This document shows, in pieces, positions 1 through 8,564 of a stretch of 42,913 nt of DNA. The position numbers and the translations under genes were made by a program. The notes beneath the pieces are model-generated. The model had not been told where the DNA came from. It worked only from the letters and a program-made list of their open reading frames with translations, and made no database searches. The stretch covers positions 1 to 42,913 of the forward strand of contig JACQWQ010000069.1 in NCBI GenBank assembly GCA_016209205.1, read 5' to 3'. This DNA comes from Chloroflexota bacterium (GTDB lineage Bacteria > Chloroflexota > Anaerolineae > UBA4142 > SHND01). The first letter of the stretch is position 1. The number at the start of each line of letters is the position of its first letter.

Positions 1-124
1 AGCCGCAGGTATACTCATGGTGGGTCTCTCCAGACAATGGATTGGGCAGCACCATCCTTTATACCTGGAAGACCCTTTTGTGTCCAAATGAGCTATGTCC
101 GTCACCGGCTGGTTTGAAATTGCC

Positions 125-415
125 TTAAGTTGACACTAATGGATTGGTTCGCCCCCCTTCTGCCAGAAATATGCGCATCTCTCCAAATTGAGCAAGTATC
201 TTTTGCGTGCGGGCTCTTCCGGCGCCCTCAATCTGCGATTGTCCCTTGGCGCGATGATGGTTGAGATCAAGATCGTATTCTGACTTGAGTCTATCGAGTA
301 CGACCAATGCGCCTGCGACAGTTCCTTTTGCTGGCAGTCCATTGTTTCCTCTGACAGGGGACATGGAATTCCACCAGTTTTGAATCAGCTGGAGCGTGTT
401 TTGTGATTTGTTCAT
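125..415 (-). pseudogene. Truncated DUF4928-like protein fragment (96 aa)
   Basis: The 96-residue frame contains the segments RGNNGLPAKGTVAGALVVL, DLDLNHHRAKGQSQIEG and FGEMRIFLAEGGRTN. These resemble, from memory, the N-terminal part of the DUF4928 family, often reported near restriction-modification genes. In that family the protein runs well past the GGRTN motif. Here the frame ends six residues after it (PLVST then stop), so the rest appears to be lost. No matching continuation is visible in bases 1-124, although an ATG at position 18 on the minus strand could start another gene leaving the window. No clear Shine-Dalgarno sequence precedes the start. It is probably a recombination scar of a former defence locus. 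The family name is recalled rather than searched. Confidence 0.5.
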
Positions 416-470
416 GGGTTCATTCTAATCCCAGTATGTGTAAAACAAAATAGTTTCAACCGCTCACTTT

Positions 471-1412
471 TCAATGTGCTGCCAAGACAACCGCTTCCAG
501 CCGTTCGCGCAGCTGGCGCAATCCTTGCAGCAGTTCGACGAGGTCGTCACGCGACAGACTCGCCCATGGGATGTAAAAATATGCGTCGGTCAATTGTTCC
601 ACCACATCGCGTAATTTTTTCCCGATCGGTGTGATGACAAAGGTATCGGGCGCATCGGAGCGCGTGACCCAACCCCGCGCTGTCAAAGTATCGAGGGCGC
701 GCCGGTAATCTTCGGCGGTATAGCCGCGAAACGCGGCTTGACGCGCCATGTCCGCCGGAGTGTCCGCCGTGTTATCCCACAACATACCGAACGTGTTCCA
801 GCTCAACCCGTCCACCGGAAACGTGCGCCACGCCGCGCGGTGCGAATCATCGCGATACGCAAACAGATCCATCAATGCTTCGCGAATTTGCGCCAGCAGA
901 GGACTCGCTTCGTCGGCGACGCGAAACCGTTTCAGAATCGCCCATTTCGGCGGCGGCTCGGGCGCAGCTTGAATTTGCTTGACCAAACGTTGGAGCAGTT
1001 CATTCATCCGCTGCAAATCGCGCACGGACAGCACCTCGACGCTTTCCAAAAAATCATCGCCCGCGCGAATGACGCTGCGCGCGGCAGTGCGCGCGCTTTC
1101 GGTCACGCGATATTCTCCTTGGCTCTGCGGAAGGATCCATTCGCCTTGCGTCAATTTCGCAAACAGCGCCGGATACTGCGCGGGATTGGAATACGGGTCG
1201 CGTTCTTGAAAATTGTGAACCGAAAAAACATCCAAGCCCAGTTCGGCGCAATAGTACAACTCCATCGGCGCTTCCAACATTTGCGCGGCGGCATGAATGC
1301 GCGGCTCCGTCAGCGCCCAAAACGCGCGAATCGTCGCATAGATGCTGGTCCAAACGCCGGCATAATCTTCGGCTGGCATGGGGCTATTCCATTCTTGAAC
1401 TTGTAGCGGCAT
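471..1412 (-). CDS. Winged-helix-like hypothetical protein (313 aa)
   Basis: This is a soluble protein with no signal peptide or membrane segment. Its last third looks like a winged helix-turn-helix: a helical stretch beginning YTAEDYRRALDTLTARGWV is followed by a short wing (FVITPIGKKLRD). The first half is helical, with a motif APMELYYCAELGLDVFS. The overall shape recalls actinobacterial SCO6745-like winged-helix proteins, but the match is loose. The frame is open further upstream, to 1550. I prefer the ATG at 1412, because residues before it look non-coding and the longer version runs into the decayed transporter upstream. No strong ribosome binding site is visible. It follows the broken MFS gene by about 100 bases, so it may have been its regulator. 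No specific function can be assigned. Confidence 0.6.
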   Translation of the reverse strand: MPLQVQEWNSPMPAEDYAGVWTSIYATIRAFWALTEPRIHAAAQMLEAPMELYYCAELGLDVFSVHNFQERDPYSNPAQYPALFAKLTQGEWILPQSQGEYRVTESARTAARSVIRAGDDFLESVEVLSVRDLQRMNELLQRLVKQIQAAPEPPPKWAILKRFRVADEASPLLAQIREALMDLFAYRDDSHRAAWRTFPVDGLSWNTFGMLWDNTADTPADMARQAAFRGYTAEDYRRALDTLTARGWVTRSDAPDTFVITPIGKKLRDVVEQLTDAYFYIPWASLSRDDLVELLQGLRQLRERLEAVVLAAH

Positions 1413-1518
1413 TGGCGATACAACTTTACCACACGTGAGCATTTTGTGAGAATTTAGATTTGCTGCGCGTTCCGCAAGATTGAATGACGTTGAACTCACA
1501 CTTTGGCAGCGGCGGATT

Positions 1519-2467
1519 TCATGCGCGTCCGAACAGGACAAACATGCCAAAGCCCGCCAAGCGTATCAGCCCCGCAACGATGAGCGCGGCGGGAATCCCG
1601 ATGTTGGTGGCGAGGGTCGTGGCGACGAGCGGCGCGATAAACGTGGCGATATACACCGTCGTTTGTTGAACTCCGACGAACGTCGCCGCGCGCTCTTGCG
1701 GATAACTTGCTACGACCATATCGAACAAGACCAAATCAATCCCTGCGGCAAAAATGCCCGCCACGCCCGCCAACACGATCACGAATGGGATTTCTCGGGT
1801 GAACGCCAAGACCAGCGGATAAAACGCAATCGTCAACGTCGTCACGAGCAGCGCGAAACGCACGCCCCGTTTTTTCGTCACGCGCGCCCACAAAAAATAC
1901 GCCACGAGCAAGACCCCGCCATTCACGGTCGCGATGAATCCAATGGCTTGGTCGCTCGCATTCAGAACGCGCACATAGTACAACGGGAACAGCGGGATGG
2001 CGAACGCTAAACCAAAACGATAAATGAATTGACTGCCAACGGTCCTGACAAATTTTCGATGTGTGTGCATCAACTCCATCCACCCGCGCCAACGCGCGCC
2101 CAGCGTACCCATCGGCGCGCGCGGATGCGGATTTTGCGGCGGCAGTTCGATGCGGCTCGAAAACGCGAGACTCAACAGTCCGCCCATCGAGAGCACGATC
2201 AAGACAATTTGAAAATTGATCGGAAATCGAAGTCAGCAACCCAACCGCAAAATTGTCCGCGCCCAAACGCGTGAGCAAGACGGGGAGGTACGGCGCGGCA
2301 GCCGAAGCGATACCGACGCCAATGCCGTCAATCAAAACGCGGCGAATGTTTTGCGCCTGGACATCATTGCCCAACGGCATCCACTGAGCGAGCAAGCGGC
2401 GCGGTTCCAGGTTTTGTCGCCGCGCCGCGCCGCGCGACAGCCGCGTTGCTTTCTGTAACGGCCTCAT
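1519..2467 (-). pseudogene. MFS transporter, internal deletion and frameshift
   Basis: Two different frames each encode a recognisable part of one major facilitator superfamily permease. The upstream part (from ATG 2467) has the first membrane helix region, IRRVLIDGIGVGIASAAAPY then LTRLGADNFAVGLLTS. The downstream part resumes with FPINFQIVLIVLSMGG and continues through about six helices to a normal C-terminus at 1519. The join lies at about position 2227, between LLTS and FPIN. A family member of usual length (about 430 aa) would have roughly 110-130 residues here, covering helices 3-5, so the gene lost that DNA and also shifted frame. The product is almost certainly non-functional. A local assembly or sequencing error could explain the shift, but not the missing helices. 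Confidence 0.75.
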
Positions 2468-2494
2468 CAAAAATTTCTCATGTCCCTAAACCCG

Positions 2495-2534
2495 AAAACA
2501 TGCCACACATGTTTGGACGTGTGTGGCATGTTTT
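2495..2534. terminator. Perfect 15-bp hairpin, probable bidirectional terminator
   Basis: Positions 2495-2509 (AAAACATGCCACACA) and 2520-2534 are exact inverted repeats around a 10-base loop. The stem ends in A4/T4 on either strand. It lies between the GtrA gene (ends 2640) and the broken MFS gene (starts 2467), so it could end transcription of the polysaccharide genes. The stem is only moderately GC-rich and the T run is inside the stem, so termination is likely but not certain. Confidence 0.5.
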
Positions 2535-2589
2535 CAAAAACCCGCTAAAAAGTGCAGAGCGAAAACGCGTGCGTTCGTCAACCGAGTGA

Positions 2590-2630
2590 TCCACCAAGGA
2601 CACCAAGGACATCAAGAAATCCTTCGTGGA
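2590..2630. repeat. CCTTCGTG/CCAAGGACA-type short inverted repeat
   Basis: The segment holds CCACCAAGGACACCAAGGAC followed by TCCTTCGTGGA. The outer arms (2590-2600 and 2620-2630) pair at 10 of 11 positions. The same word family (GGACACGAAGG / CCTTCGTGTCCTTGGTG) returns at 17134-17190, so this is a dispersed repeat and not a gene part. Confidence 0.6.
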
Positions 2631-2639
2631 TTGGGCGCG

Positions 2640-3197
2640 TCATAGTGGTGGAATTTCGTCTTCGAGCAAGGCATGTTTGTGCTCTGCGCCAAACTCGACG
2701 TGCCGATAGGTCCAGATGCGGTTCATGCCAAAATTCCAAAACAATACGACGCCAATCGCGCACAGCTTGGCGAGATTGTATGCCAGCGTCTCGTGACGCG
2801 GCAGGAGCGGCAGAAAAACAAAATGATCCGTCAATAAAAAGACCGCTTGATTGATGCCCAGCCCGATGAGATTCACGAGCGCAAATTTTCCAAATTGGGA
2901 ATGCACTGCATGTTCGCGCGATTCGGGAAACGTCCACAAGCGGTTCCACGTAAAATTGGAAATGATCGCGCACAGGACCGAGATGAGATTGGCATAGCCC
3001 TTGGGCAAGCCAACCACCAAAATCATAAAGTTCAACACGGCGACGTCGAGCACCGCGCCGATGCCGCCGACAATCGCAAATTTGATAAAGCGCTTGACTT
3101 CGGGATGCGCTTCCCGCACACGCTGCGGTGCGAGAGCATTCACACGATCAAAAAAAGCGGTCACTTTTCTGAAACCTCCATAGAGTACGTGCATCAT
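2640..3197 (-). CDS. GtrA family membrane protein
   Basis: This 185-residue protein shows the GtrA signature. A first membrane helix FAIVGGIGAVLDVAVLNF is followed by a second (GYANLISVLCAIISNFTWN) with the conserved NFTWNRLWTF element. Two more helices follow (FALVNLIGLGINQAVFLL and LAKLCAIGVVLFWNF), ending in NRIWTY. GtrA-like proteins move lipid-linked sugars (for example undecaprenyl-phosphate glucose) across the inner membrane for decoration of surface polysaccharides. The ATG overlaps the stop codon of the upstream O-antigen ligase in an ATGA arrangement, so the two are translationally coupled and probably serve the same glycan pathway. The soluble start (residues 1-35) is slightly longer than usual. 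The substrate is unknown. Confidence 0.88.
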   Translation of the reverse strand: MMHVLYGGFRKVTAFFDRVNALAPQRVREAHPEVKRFIKFAIVGGIGAVLDVAVLNFMILVVGLPKGYANLISVLCAIISNFTWNRLWTFPESREHAVHSQFGKFALVNLIGLGINQAVFLLTDHFVFLPLLPRHETLAYNLAKLCAIGVVLFWNFGMNRIWTYRHVEFGAEHKHALLEDEIPPL

Positions 3198-4786
3198 TCC
3201 GCCCGCTCGTCCGCGCCCGGCAGTACTGTGCCAAGCCCCAAGCTCAATCCCACTTGAATGTATAGCGCGTGGACAAAGAGATTATCAAAAAAATTATGAA
3301 TTGACAAAGCGACGAGCATACCGCAAATGCCTGCCGCCACGCCAATGGTCCACCCGCGCGCGGCGCGCAGCCCGCGCCACGCGTTCCAAAAGATCGCGCC
3401 CCATAAAATCACAAACGCGCCAAATCCCAAAATGCCGGTTTCGGCCAACACGTTCAAATAGTAATTGTGCGCGTGCCCGAGCGGGTCGTCCCATTTCGGC
3501 AAGGCATATTTTGGGTATGCCGCCGCGTAATTTCCAAAACCCACGCCGAGCCACGGCGCATCCTCGAACATTCCCAGCGCCGCTTGCCAGTGCGCGCGTC
3601 GTTCCACCAGCGCGAAATTCTCGTCATTCGCGCGCACGCCGCGCACGTCTTCAAAACTAAAATAATCGCCGACCGTTGCAAAACGCTGCACGATCACGTC
3701 GGGCACGGCATTGATTTGTCCCCATCCCAGCACGATCAACGCGCCCAACAATAATACGAGTCCCACCGCCGCCGCGCGTTTGGAACGCACGAGCGTAAAC
3801 AATGCGGTCACGCCCAACGCCGCCGCCACGCCGATCCACGCGCCGCGCGAATACGAAAAAAACAATGCCGCGAGCATCGCCGCAACCGACCCGCTCGCCA
3901 AAAGCCAGTACGGAACGAACGCCGTAGCGTTCCCGCCCGCCGTCGCGTTCCTGCCCGCCGTGGATGGAACGAACGCCGTTTCGTTCCGTACACGATTTGC
4001 CATCGCGTTTTCGCCATCATCGGAACGCTGCGGCGAGCGTTCCCTACCAAGCCCCATCCTCAGGATACCCAATGCCGCGCCAAAAGCCAATGGGATAACG
4101 AGACCAAGATATCCGGCATACGGATTTGGCTGTTCAAAGGTGCCAAAGGCGCGCAAGTTCGCCCCGCCAAACAACAGAAATCCTTCTGGTCCGACGCGAA
4201 AATAATACTGATACGCGCCGAGCAATGCCTCACTCAAGCCCGCGACGAACATGACTGCCAGCAAACGCGCGCCGCGCCTTTCATCCAAAAAATTTGCGAC
4301 GAGCCAATACGCCGCGAGCATTTCAATCCACTTGAACCATTCGCTCAAGCTGTCGGTCAATTCGCGCGCGACGGTGATGGATACGGCGGCGGCGAGAATA
4401 AAAATTACAAATGGCAAAACGAGCGGCGGCGTGCGCAGCGCTAGCTCGCGTCGCGCCACACCGCGCGCGAGGTACAACAGCCATGAACCCAACAGCAAAA
4501 CATCCGCCGCCGTCACATTTGCATTCCCTACCGGCAGTGGCAGTAGGGAACCGAACGGCACGGCAAACACCAACAGATAGACCGCGCTTTCAGGATACAA
4601 CAACAGCGCCGCGGCAAGGATCAACGCTGCGCTAAACAAGATTGCGTTGGTGAGTGAAACGAACGCCAGGAGCAGCGCGCCGAGAATCAACGCGGCGAGC
4701 ACGAACAACGCCGCGCGCGTGGAATGATCTAGTACCAGCACGGGCAAAATGGATTGACGAAAAAAATGCGCTCTTTCGGAGCGCAT
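3194..4786 (-). CDS. O-antigen ligase / polymerase family (Wzy_C) membrane protein
   Basis: This is a polytopic membrane protein of about 530 residues with roughly 11-12 hydrophobic helices. The Wzy_C signature is clear: FSYSRGAWIGV, then a periplasmic loop with WLGVGFGNYAAAYPKYAL and GHAHNYYLNVLAETGILGF. Such enzymes join or polymerise lipid-linked oligosaccharides on the outer face of the membrane. The loop encoded at about 3905-4050 (around residues 246-293) is odd. It is a translation of palindromic repeat elements also found near dnaK, so an insertion was tolerated in frame. The start is uncertain: ATG 4786 lies inside the terminator hairpin of the preceding gene, and a GTG at 4741 is a good alternative. 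The gene overlaps gtrA by 4 bases. Confidence 0.87.
   Translation of the reverse strand: MRSERAHFFRQSILPVLVLDHSTRAALFVLAALILGALLLAFVSLTNAILFSAALILAAALLLYPESAVYLLVFAVPFGSLLPLPVGNANVTAADVLLLGSWLLYLARGVARRELALRTPPLVLPFVIFILAAAVSITVARELTDSLSEWFKWIEMLAAYWLVANFLDERRGARLLAVMFVAGLSEALLGAYQYYFRVGPEGFLLFGGANLRAFGTFEQPNPYAGYLGLVIPLAFGAALGILRMGLGRERSPQRSDDGENAMANRVRNETAFVPSTAGRNATAGGNATAFVPYWLLASGSVAAMLAALFFSYSRGAWIGVAAALGVTALFTLVRSKRAAAVGLVLLLGALIVLGWGQINAVPDVIVQRFATVGDYFSFEDVRGVRANDENFALVERRAHWQAALGMFEDAPWLGVGFGNYAAAYPKYALPKWDDPLGHAHNYYLNVLAETGILGFGAFVILWGAIFWNAWRGLRAARGWTIGVAAGICGMLVALSIHNFFDNLFVHALYIQVGLSLGLGTVLPGADERAE
3912..4047. repeat. Palindromic repeat elements inserted within a coding frame
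   Basis: Three hairpin elements lie inside the ligase gene: 3912-3933 (GGAACGAACGCC then GTAGCGTTCC), 3966-3987 (the same with TTTCGTTCC) and 4022-4047 (GGAACGCTGCGGCGAGCGTT and onward). The second and third have near-identical copies at 12573-12869. In the protein they read as low-complexity residues such as RERSPQR and NETAFVP, without stopping the frame. Confidence 0.85.
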
Positions 4787-4790
4787 TTTT
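4762..4790. terminator. Rho-independent terminator after the epimerase gene
   Basis: AAAAATGCGCTC (4762-4773) and its exact complement (4779-4790) surround a 5-base loop. On the minus strand a run of seven T follows, starting 16 bases after the epimerase stop codon. This is a textbook intrinsic terminator and would also work on the plus strand. It lies across the likely ATG of the ligase gene, so downstream expression needs read-through or a separate promoter. Confidence 0.85.
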
Positions 4791-4805
4791 CTTTGTTGAC
4801 GTGGT

Positions 4806-7157
4806 TCAAATCTTTTTCCGAAAGTAGGCAATCGTCTCTCGCAATCCGTCGTCCAGCGATACTTGCGGTTCCCAACCGAACAAGCGCCGCGCTTTGGAAA
4901 TGTCGGGATTGCGGCGGGAGGGATCGTCTACGGGACGCCGGGTGAAAACGATGCCCGCTTTATTGTCGGTGAGCGCGTTGATGCGTTCCGCAAAGGTCTT
5001 GATCGTCATTTCGTTCGGATTGCCGATGTTGACCGGCATTTTCTCATCCGACATGAGCAAGCGCGCAATGCCTTCGACCAAATCGCTGACATAACAAAAC
5101 GAACGCGTCTGCATACCGTCGCCGTGCACGGTGAGCGGTTCGCCGCGCAGCGCTTGCCCCACGAAATTTGGCACCACGCGCCCGTCGTCCAATGCGTTGC
5201 GCGGACCGTACGTGTTGTGCGCAAAAATGCCGGTCCCGGCGACAAAGTTTTCATGACCGGGCACAGAAAAGTCATATACATATTCCGTCGGCTCGATCGG
5301 TTCAATGGCTTTGATTTGTGCCCATACTAGATCGCCGAATCGGGTCGCGTTCAGACTTTGAGATACACCGACGTCCCAAGTCAGAATGTCAAAATTGGAT
5401 ACTTGTGCAACATTGATGTTGTAGAATGGATAACGCTTCTTTGCCTCTTGATTGGATATCCATGTTTCGTAACGTCCCAAAGAAGCGACGATGCCGAATC
5501 GTAGCAGACTATAGACCAAGTCTTGCGCCAGCCCCTTGCTCACCGTAACAAAGGTCAGCTCTTTGCCGATCTTGTCTCCGCTGTGGGTACCGTCCCCTAC
5601 GCGATATCCCTCGAGAAAATACTTGAAGCGGCTCAGAGGTAATTGAAAGATCCACGCCGGAATGCGTTTCTCAGCCGATACCCCGTGCATACCGAGAATT
5701 TCAAGCACTTGGCAGAGTAACTTGGAGTGAATGTAGATAGAGGGAGCACGGTTGGGAGAGGGGGCTACAGAGCCGATCTTCACCCCCAGGGATTGGGACA
5801 GGATCTCGCGAGCACGATCCAGAGCGGCTTGATGCGAACTAAGGGTAACGAAATAGCTGCCCTTGTCGGGGTACTGAGCCAGGGTACCCTCTGCCAAGAA
5901 TAGCCCCAAAAACCACAGCAGATCATCGGTAATCGCGATTTCGTTCGGCAATGTGACATGTACACCTGCTTGATACAAGCGCACGCGCGCATCCGCGGGT
6001 AAGGGCAGCGCTACTTGCTCCCGCAAACGTGCGTACACGTAAAGCGGCAAAAATCCGCCGCGCAAATATTTGTGATAGGCGCACCGTACGGTATTTGCTT
6101 TCCTACGGCTGCCCTCAAAGCGCGTACTCGCGGCAAGGATATCGCAGATCACTGAACGGTGCTGAGCAATCATTGGCTTGAATTCGGGAGCAATGACCGC
6201 AAATTGCCAGAGGTCCGCGACGGATTTGGTCTCGATCAAGTATTCGCCAACGTTGAGCTGGGTGCGGTCTTTTTCGATAATCGGCAGGCGACCGGCAATA
6301 GCGACATAATCCCCCACCTGCAAATCCCGCACCGGAATAGCTTCCGGCGTACGTTGCTGGCTTCGCCGAAAAACACTGTGATCGCCGGTCACGCGGATTT
6401 CTCGCCCATAGCGAGTTTTGATCAAAAAGGCGTCTTGGCGCTGAGGACGATGTTTAATCAATGCACTCGCCGATTGCAGTGAAATGCAGCCGCTATTTGG
6501 ATCGAATGTTGGGACGAGAATGCGACGGGGGCGAATAATCCGATCTGCCTCGATCTCCCGAGCGTATTCTGCGATCGGGGTAAGGTGGGCTGTATCGGAA
6601 TTGAACAATAGTACCATTTCGTCTGCCAGAATGCTGTTAAAGATCCGAACGATGCGCGTTTCCAGACCGTGTTCGCGTTGATACGCCAGCGTCAGCGCTT
6701 CGGCAAAACGTTTCGCTTCGTCATACACGCCGCGCGGTCCGATGGGATTGACATTGCCCCAATAATCCTCCGTTTGGGGGTGCACCAACGGATCGCCGTA
6801 CACTTCGGAGGTGGACGCCAACAAAAAGCGCGCCCGCTTGGCGAGCGCCACACCCAAGGCATTGTGCGTGCCCAGCGCGCCGACCTTCATCGTTTGAATT
6901 GGAAAATCCAAATACGATTTCGGGCTTGCCGGTGAAGCAAAGTGCAAGATGGCATCGAAATGTCCCGGCACGTCAATAAATTTTGTGACGTCCTGTTGGA
7001 TAAACTCAAAACGCGGTTCGTTGTGCAAGTGCGAGATGTTGTCGGGACTGCCTGTAATGAAATTGTCTATCGCGACGATAGGGTGTCCGCGCGCCAAAAA
7101 ATAATCGCACAAGTGCGACCCGATAAACCCTGCCCCGCCCGTAATCAAAATGCGCAT
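4806..7157 (-). CDS. uxs: UDP-glucuronate decarboxylase-type SDR epimerase with intein
   Basis: The host protein is 309 residues after removal of the intein, the usual length for bacterial UDP-xylose synthase. It is an extended short-chain dehydrogenase: NAD-binding GGAGFIGSH (residues 7-15), HFASPASP (72-79), catalytic serine region STSEVYG (115-121), and Y145xxxK149 in [11 protein letters not shown]. The C-terminal part has [18 protein letters not shown], typical of this subfamily. The reaction would be UDP-glucuronate to UDP-xylose plus CO2, feeding surface glycans made by the ligase and GtrA genes downstream. A related UDP- or dTDP-sugar epimerase/dehydratase cannot be fully excluded. The start has an AAAGGA site five bases before the ATG and a strong promoter upstream. 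Residues 175-648 are an intein, so activity depends on protein splicing. Confidence 0.88.
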   Translation of the reverse strand: MRILITGGAGFIGSHLCDYFLARGHPIVAIDNFITGSPDNISHLHNEPRFEFIQQDVTKFIDVPGHFDAILHFASPASPKSYLDFPIQTMKVGALGTHNALGVALAKRARFLLASTSEVYGDPLVHPQTEDYWGNVNPIGPRGVYDEAKRFAEALTLAYQREHGLETRIVRIFNSILADEMVLLFNSDTAHLTPIAEYAREIEADRIIRPRRILVPTFDPNSGCISLQSASALIKHRPQRQDAFLIKTRYGREIRVTGDHSVFRRSQQRTPEAIPVRDLQVGDYVAIAGRLPIIEKDRTQLNVGEYLIETKSVADLWQFAVIAPEFKPMIAQHRSVICDILAASTRFEGSRRKANTVRCAYHKYLRGGFLPLYVYARLREQVALPLPADARVRLYQAGVHVTLPNEIAITDDLLWFLGLFLAEGTLAQYPDKGSYFVTLSSHQAALDRAREILSQSLGVKIGSVAPSPNRAPSIYIHSKLLCQVLEILGMHGVSAEKRIPAWIFQLPLSRFKYFLEGYRVGDGTHSGDKIGKELTFVTVSKGLAQDLVYSLLRFGIVASLGRYETWISNQEAKKRYPFYNINVAQVSNFDILTWDVGVSQSLNATRFGDLVWAQIKAIEPIEPTEYVYDFSVPGHENFVAGTGIFAHNTYGPRNALDDGRVVPNFVGQALRGEPLTVHGDGMQTRSFCYVSDLVEGIARLLMSDEKMPVNIGNPNEMTIKTFAERINALTDNKAGIVFTRRPVDDPSRRNPDISKARRLFGWEPQVSLDDGLRETIAYFRKKI
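5214..6635 (-). mobile_element. In-frame intein with LAGLIDADG homing endonuclease (474 aa)
   Basis: The intein splits the conserved substrate-binding motif RIFN/TYGPR exactly between N and T. It starts with Ser1 and ends with His-Asn (FAHN) followed by Thr+1, the residues needed for standard splicing. The block B motif TGDH (intein residues 83-86) supplies the TxxH histidine. The C-terminal blocks read [19 protein letters not shown]. Two dodecapeptide motifs, LGLFLAEGT (243-251) and [10 protein letters not shown] (341-350), each keep their acidic residue (E249, D348), so the homing endonuclease may still cut. No stop or frameshift is seen. The element is therefore an intact, probably active selfish element placed at an essential active-site motif. 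Confidence 0.92.
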
Positions 7158-7192
7158 AAGGATCCTTTGGTAAAGAGTACAAGCCGACGCTG

Positions 7193-7221
7193 ATTATATA
7201 AGCGTCACGCCGATATGCCAA
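7193..7221 (-). promoter_or_regulatory. Sigma-70-type promoter for the epimerase gene
   Basis: On the minus strand a -35 box TTGGCA (7216-7221) is followed after exactly 17 bases by a perfect -10 box TATAAT (7193-7198). Transcription would start about 30 bases upstream of the ATG at 7157. This is one of the best promoter matches in the window. Confidence 0.75.
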
Positions 7222-7238
7222 GCGCACAGCTGAATCCG

Positions 7239-8309
7239 TCAAGCCCCCGCGATTTTGGCGTCTGTGGCGCGACCTTCGCACCGCGGACAACGCAGTTCGT
7301 CGCGCCGCGTCAGGCGCAGTTCGAGCGTTGGCTGTTGGCAGTGGGGGCACGGGAAAGGATCGGTCTTTTCGGTCAAGGGGTCCCACGTCAAGGTCAGCGG
7401 CACGGGGAGGTGCTTGGTCTCAAAGCCCAGCTGCGCATTCACAAAGAGACGCGGAATTTTTACATGCAGCAGATTGAGCAGTTCGATTTGTACGCGCAGC
7501 CGCGCAGCGCGTTGCAATTCGTCGAGCCGCAAAGTTTCTTCGCGCGCGAGCGCGTCCAACCGCTGGCGCAAGGATTCCCTTTCTTCGGACGCGTCGTCGC
7601 CGCGCGATTCCAGTTTGCTGAGCCGTTCGGTCAATTCCGCGCGCAGGTCGGCGAAATAATTGGTCATGCGCTCGCGCTGCTGCGTTTGGCGGGAACTGAG
7701 CTGCGCTGAACGCTGGTTGGCTTCCGCCGTCACCGTCCGCACCACATGTTCACGCGCCGCGAGATACGCCTGATCGAGCGGGCGCGCCGGCGCGTCGGGA
7801 AACGCCCAGCGGCGCAGCTCGGACAACCGTTCGCTCTCCAACAACGGTTCGAGATAACGCACCGCGCGCCCGTAATAGCGCTCGATACCCAACGGATACA
7901 ACACCTGCTCCTTTTCGTCGCTGGTATAGGTCGTCTCGAACCAAAAGAGCGTGTGGGTCACGTACAAGGGGCGCGTGGTTTGTAATTGCAGCGAAACACC
8001 CTGCGGCAAGCTGATCTCGTGACGCACGCGCGTCTCGAACGCGTGGGGTGCGAGGTGCACGTCGTCGAGAAACGCAACGCCAATCCGTCCGCCGGTCTGC
8101 GCCCGCGCCAAGAGTTCGTCGAGCAGCGCGCTGCCAAAGGTGAGCAGCTGCGCGTTCGGGTGTTCCGGCAGCGCTTCGGGGTCGAACGTCGCGCGCAGCG
8201 GCTTGTCCGCATCGGGCAGCAGCACGTCGTAGACTTGCGGCTCGATCGCTTCAGCAATCCCACCGGCCGTGTCCACGTATTCGACTAGAAATTCTTCGAG
8301 AGGGTCCAT
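7239..8309 (-). CDS. Coiled-coil protein with C-terminal zinc ribbon (356 aa)
   Basis: The first half is an alpha/beta region without a family I recognise. The middle (about residues 190-285) is rich in Arg, Glu, Leu and Gln and looks like a long coiled coil. The C-terminus has a zinc ribbon with CPHC (321, 324) and CPRC (341, 344). It is the last gene of the operon after the SNF2 helicase, suggesting a partner or substrate-recognition subunit of that helicase. The frame stays open upstream through the whole octamer array to 8564, but that part is only repeat translation. I choose ATG 8309 (MDPLEEFLVEYV) because ordinary protein sequence begins there. No Shine-Dalgarno is visible before it. 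The function is unknown. Confidence 0.75.
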   Translation of the reverse strand: MDPLEEFLVEYVDTAGGIAEAIEPQVYDVLLPDADKPLRATFDPEALPEHPNAQLLTFGSALLDELLARAQTGGRIGVAFLDDVHLAPHAFETRVRHEISLPQGVSLQLQTTRPLYVTHTLFWFETTYTSDEKEQVLYPLGIERYYGRAVRYLEPLLESERLSELRRWAFPDAPARPLDQAYLAAREHVVRTVTAEANQRSAQLSSRQTQQRERMTNYFADLRAELTERLSKLESRGDDASEERESLRQRLDALAREETLRLDELQRAARLRVQIELLNLLHVKIPRLFVNAQLGFETKHLPVPLTLTWDPLTEKTDPFPCPHCQQPTLELRLTRRDELRCPRCEGRATDAKIAGA

Positions 8310-8320
8310 CGTGAAACGTG

Positions 8321-8562
8321 ATAGAGAGCGAGAGAGATAGAGAGATAGAGAGCGAGAGAGCGAGAGAGATAGAGAGCGAGAGAGCGAGAGAGATTGAGAG
8401 CGAGAGAGCGAGAGAGATAGAGAGCGAGAGAGCGAGAGAGATTGAGAGCGAGAGAGATTGAGAGCGAGAGAGCGAGAGAGATAGTGAGCGAGAGAGCGAG
8501 AGAGATAGAGATCGAGAGAGCGAGAGAGATTGAGAGCGAGAGAGCGAGAGATTGAGAGAATC
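8321..8562. repeat. Octamer array, AGAGCGAG / AGAGATAG / AGAGATTG units
   Basis: About 29 consecutive 8-base units, mainly AGAGCGAG with AGAGATAG and AGAGATTG variants, fill the gap upstream of the zinc-ribbon gene. The tract is all-purine except for isolated C and T bases at fixed phases. No promoter or gene is visible in it. With the next array it fills the 402-base intergenic gap. Confidence 0.9.
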
Positions 8563-8564
8563 AC

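Noticed and set aside
738..1406. Plus-strand 222-aa gene and other long plus-strand frames throughout
   Set aside because: They lie opposite clear minus-strand genes, have Arg-rich composition and no recognisable motifs; shadows of GC-rich codons.
1736..2470. Two separate genes in place of the MFS transporter
   Set aside because: The two frames carry consecutive parts of one permease and one is out of frame downstream of 2227.
8310..8564. Longer Ser/Arg/Leu-rich N-terminus of the zinc-ribbon protein
   Set aside because: It is only the translation of the octamer array; normal protein sequence begins at ATG 8309.
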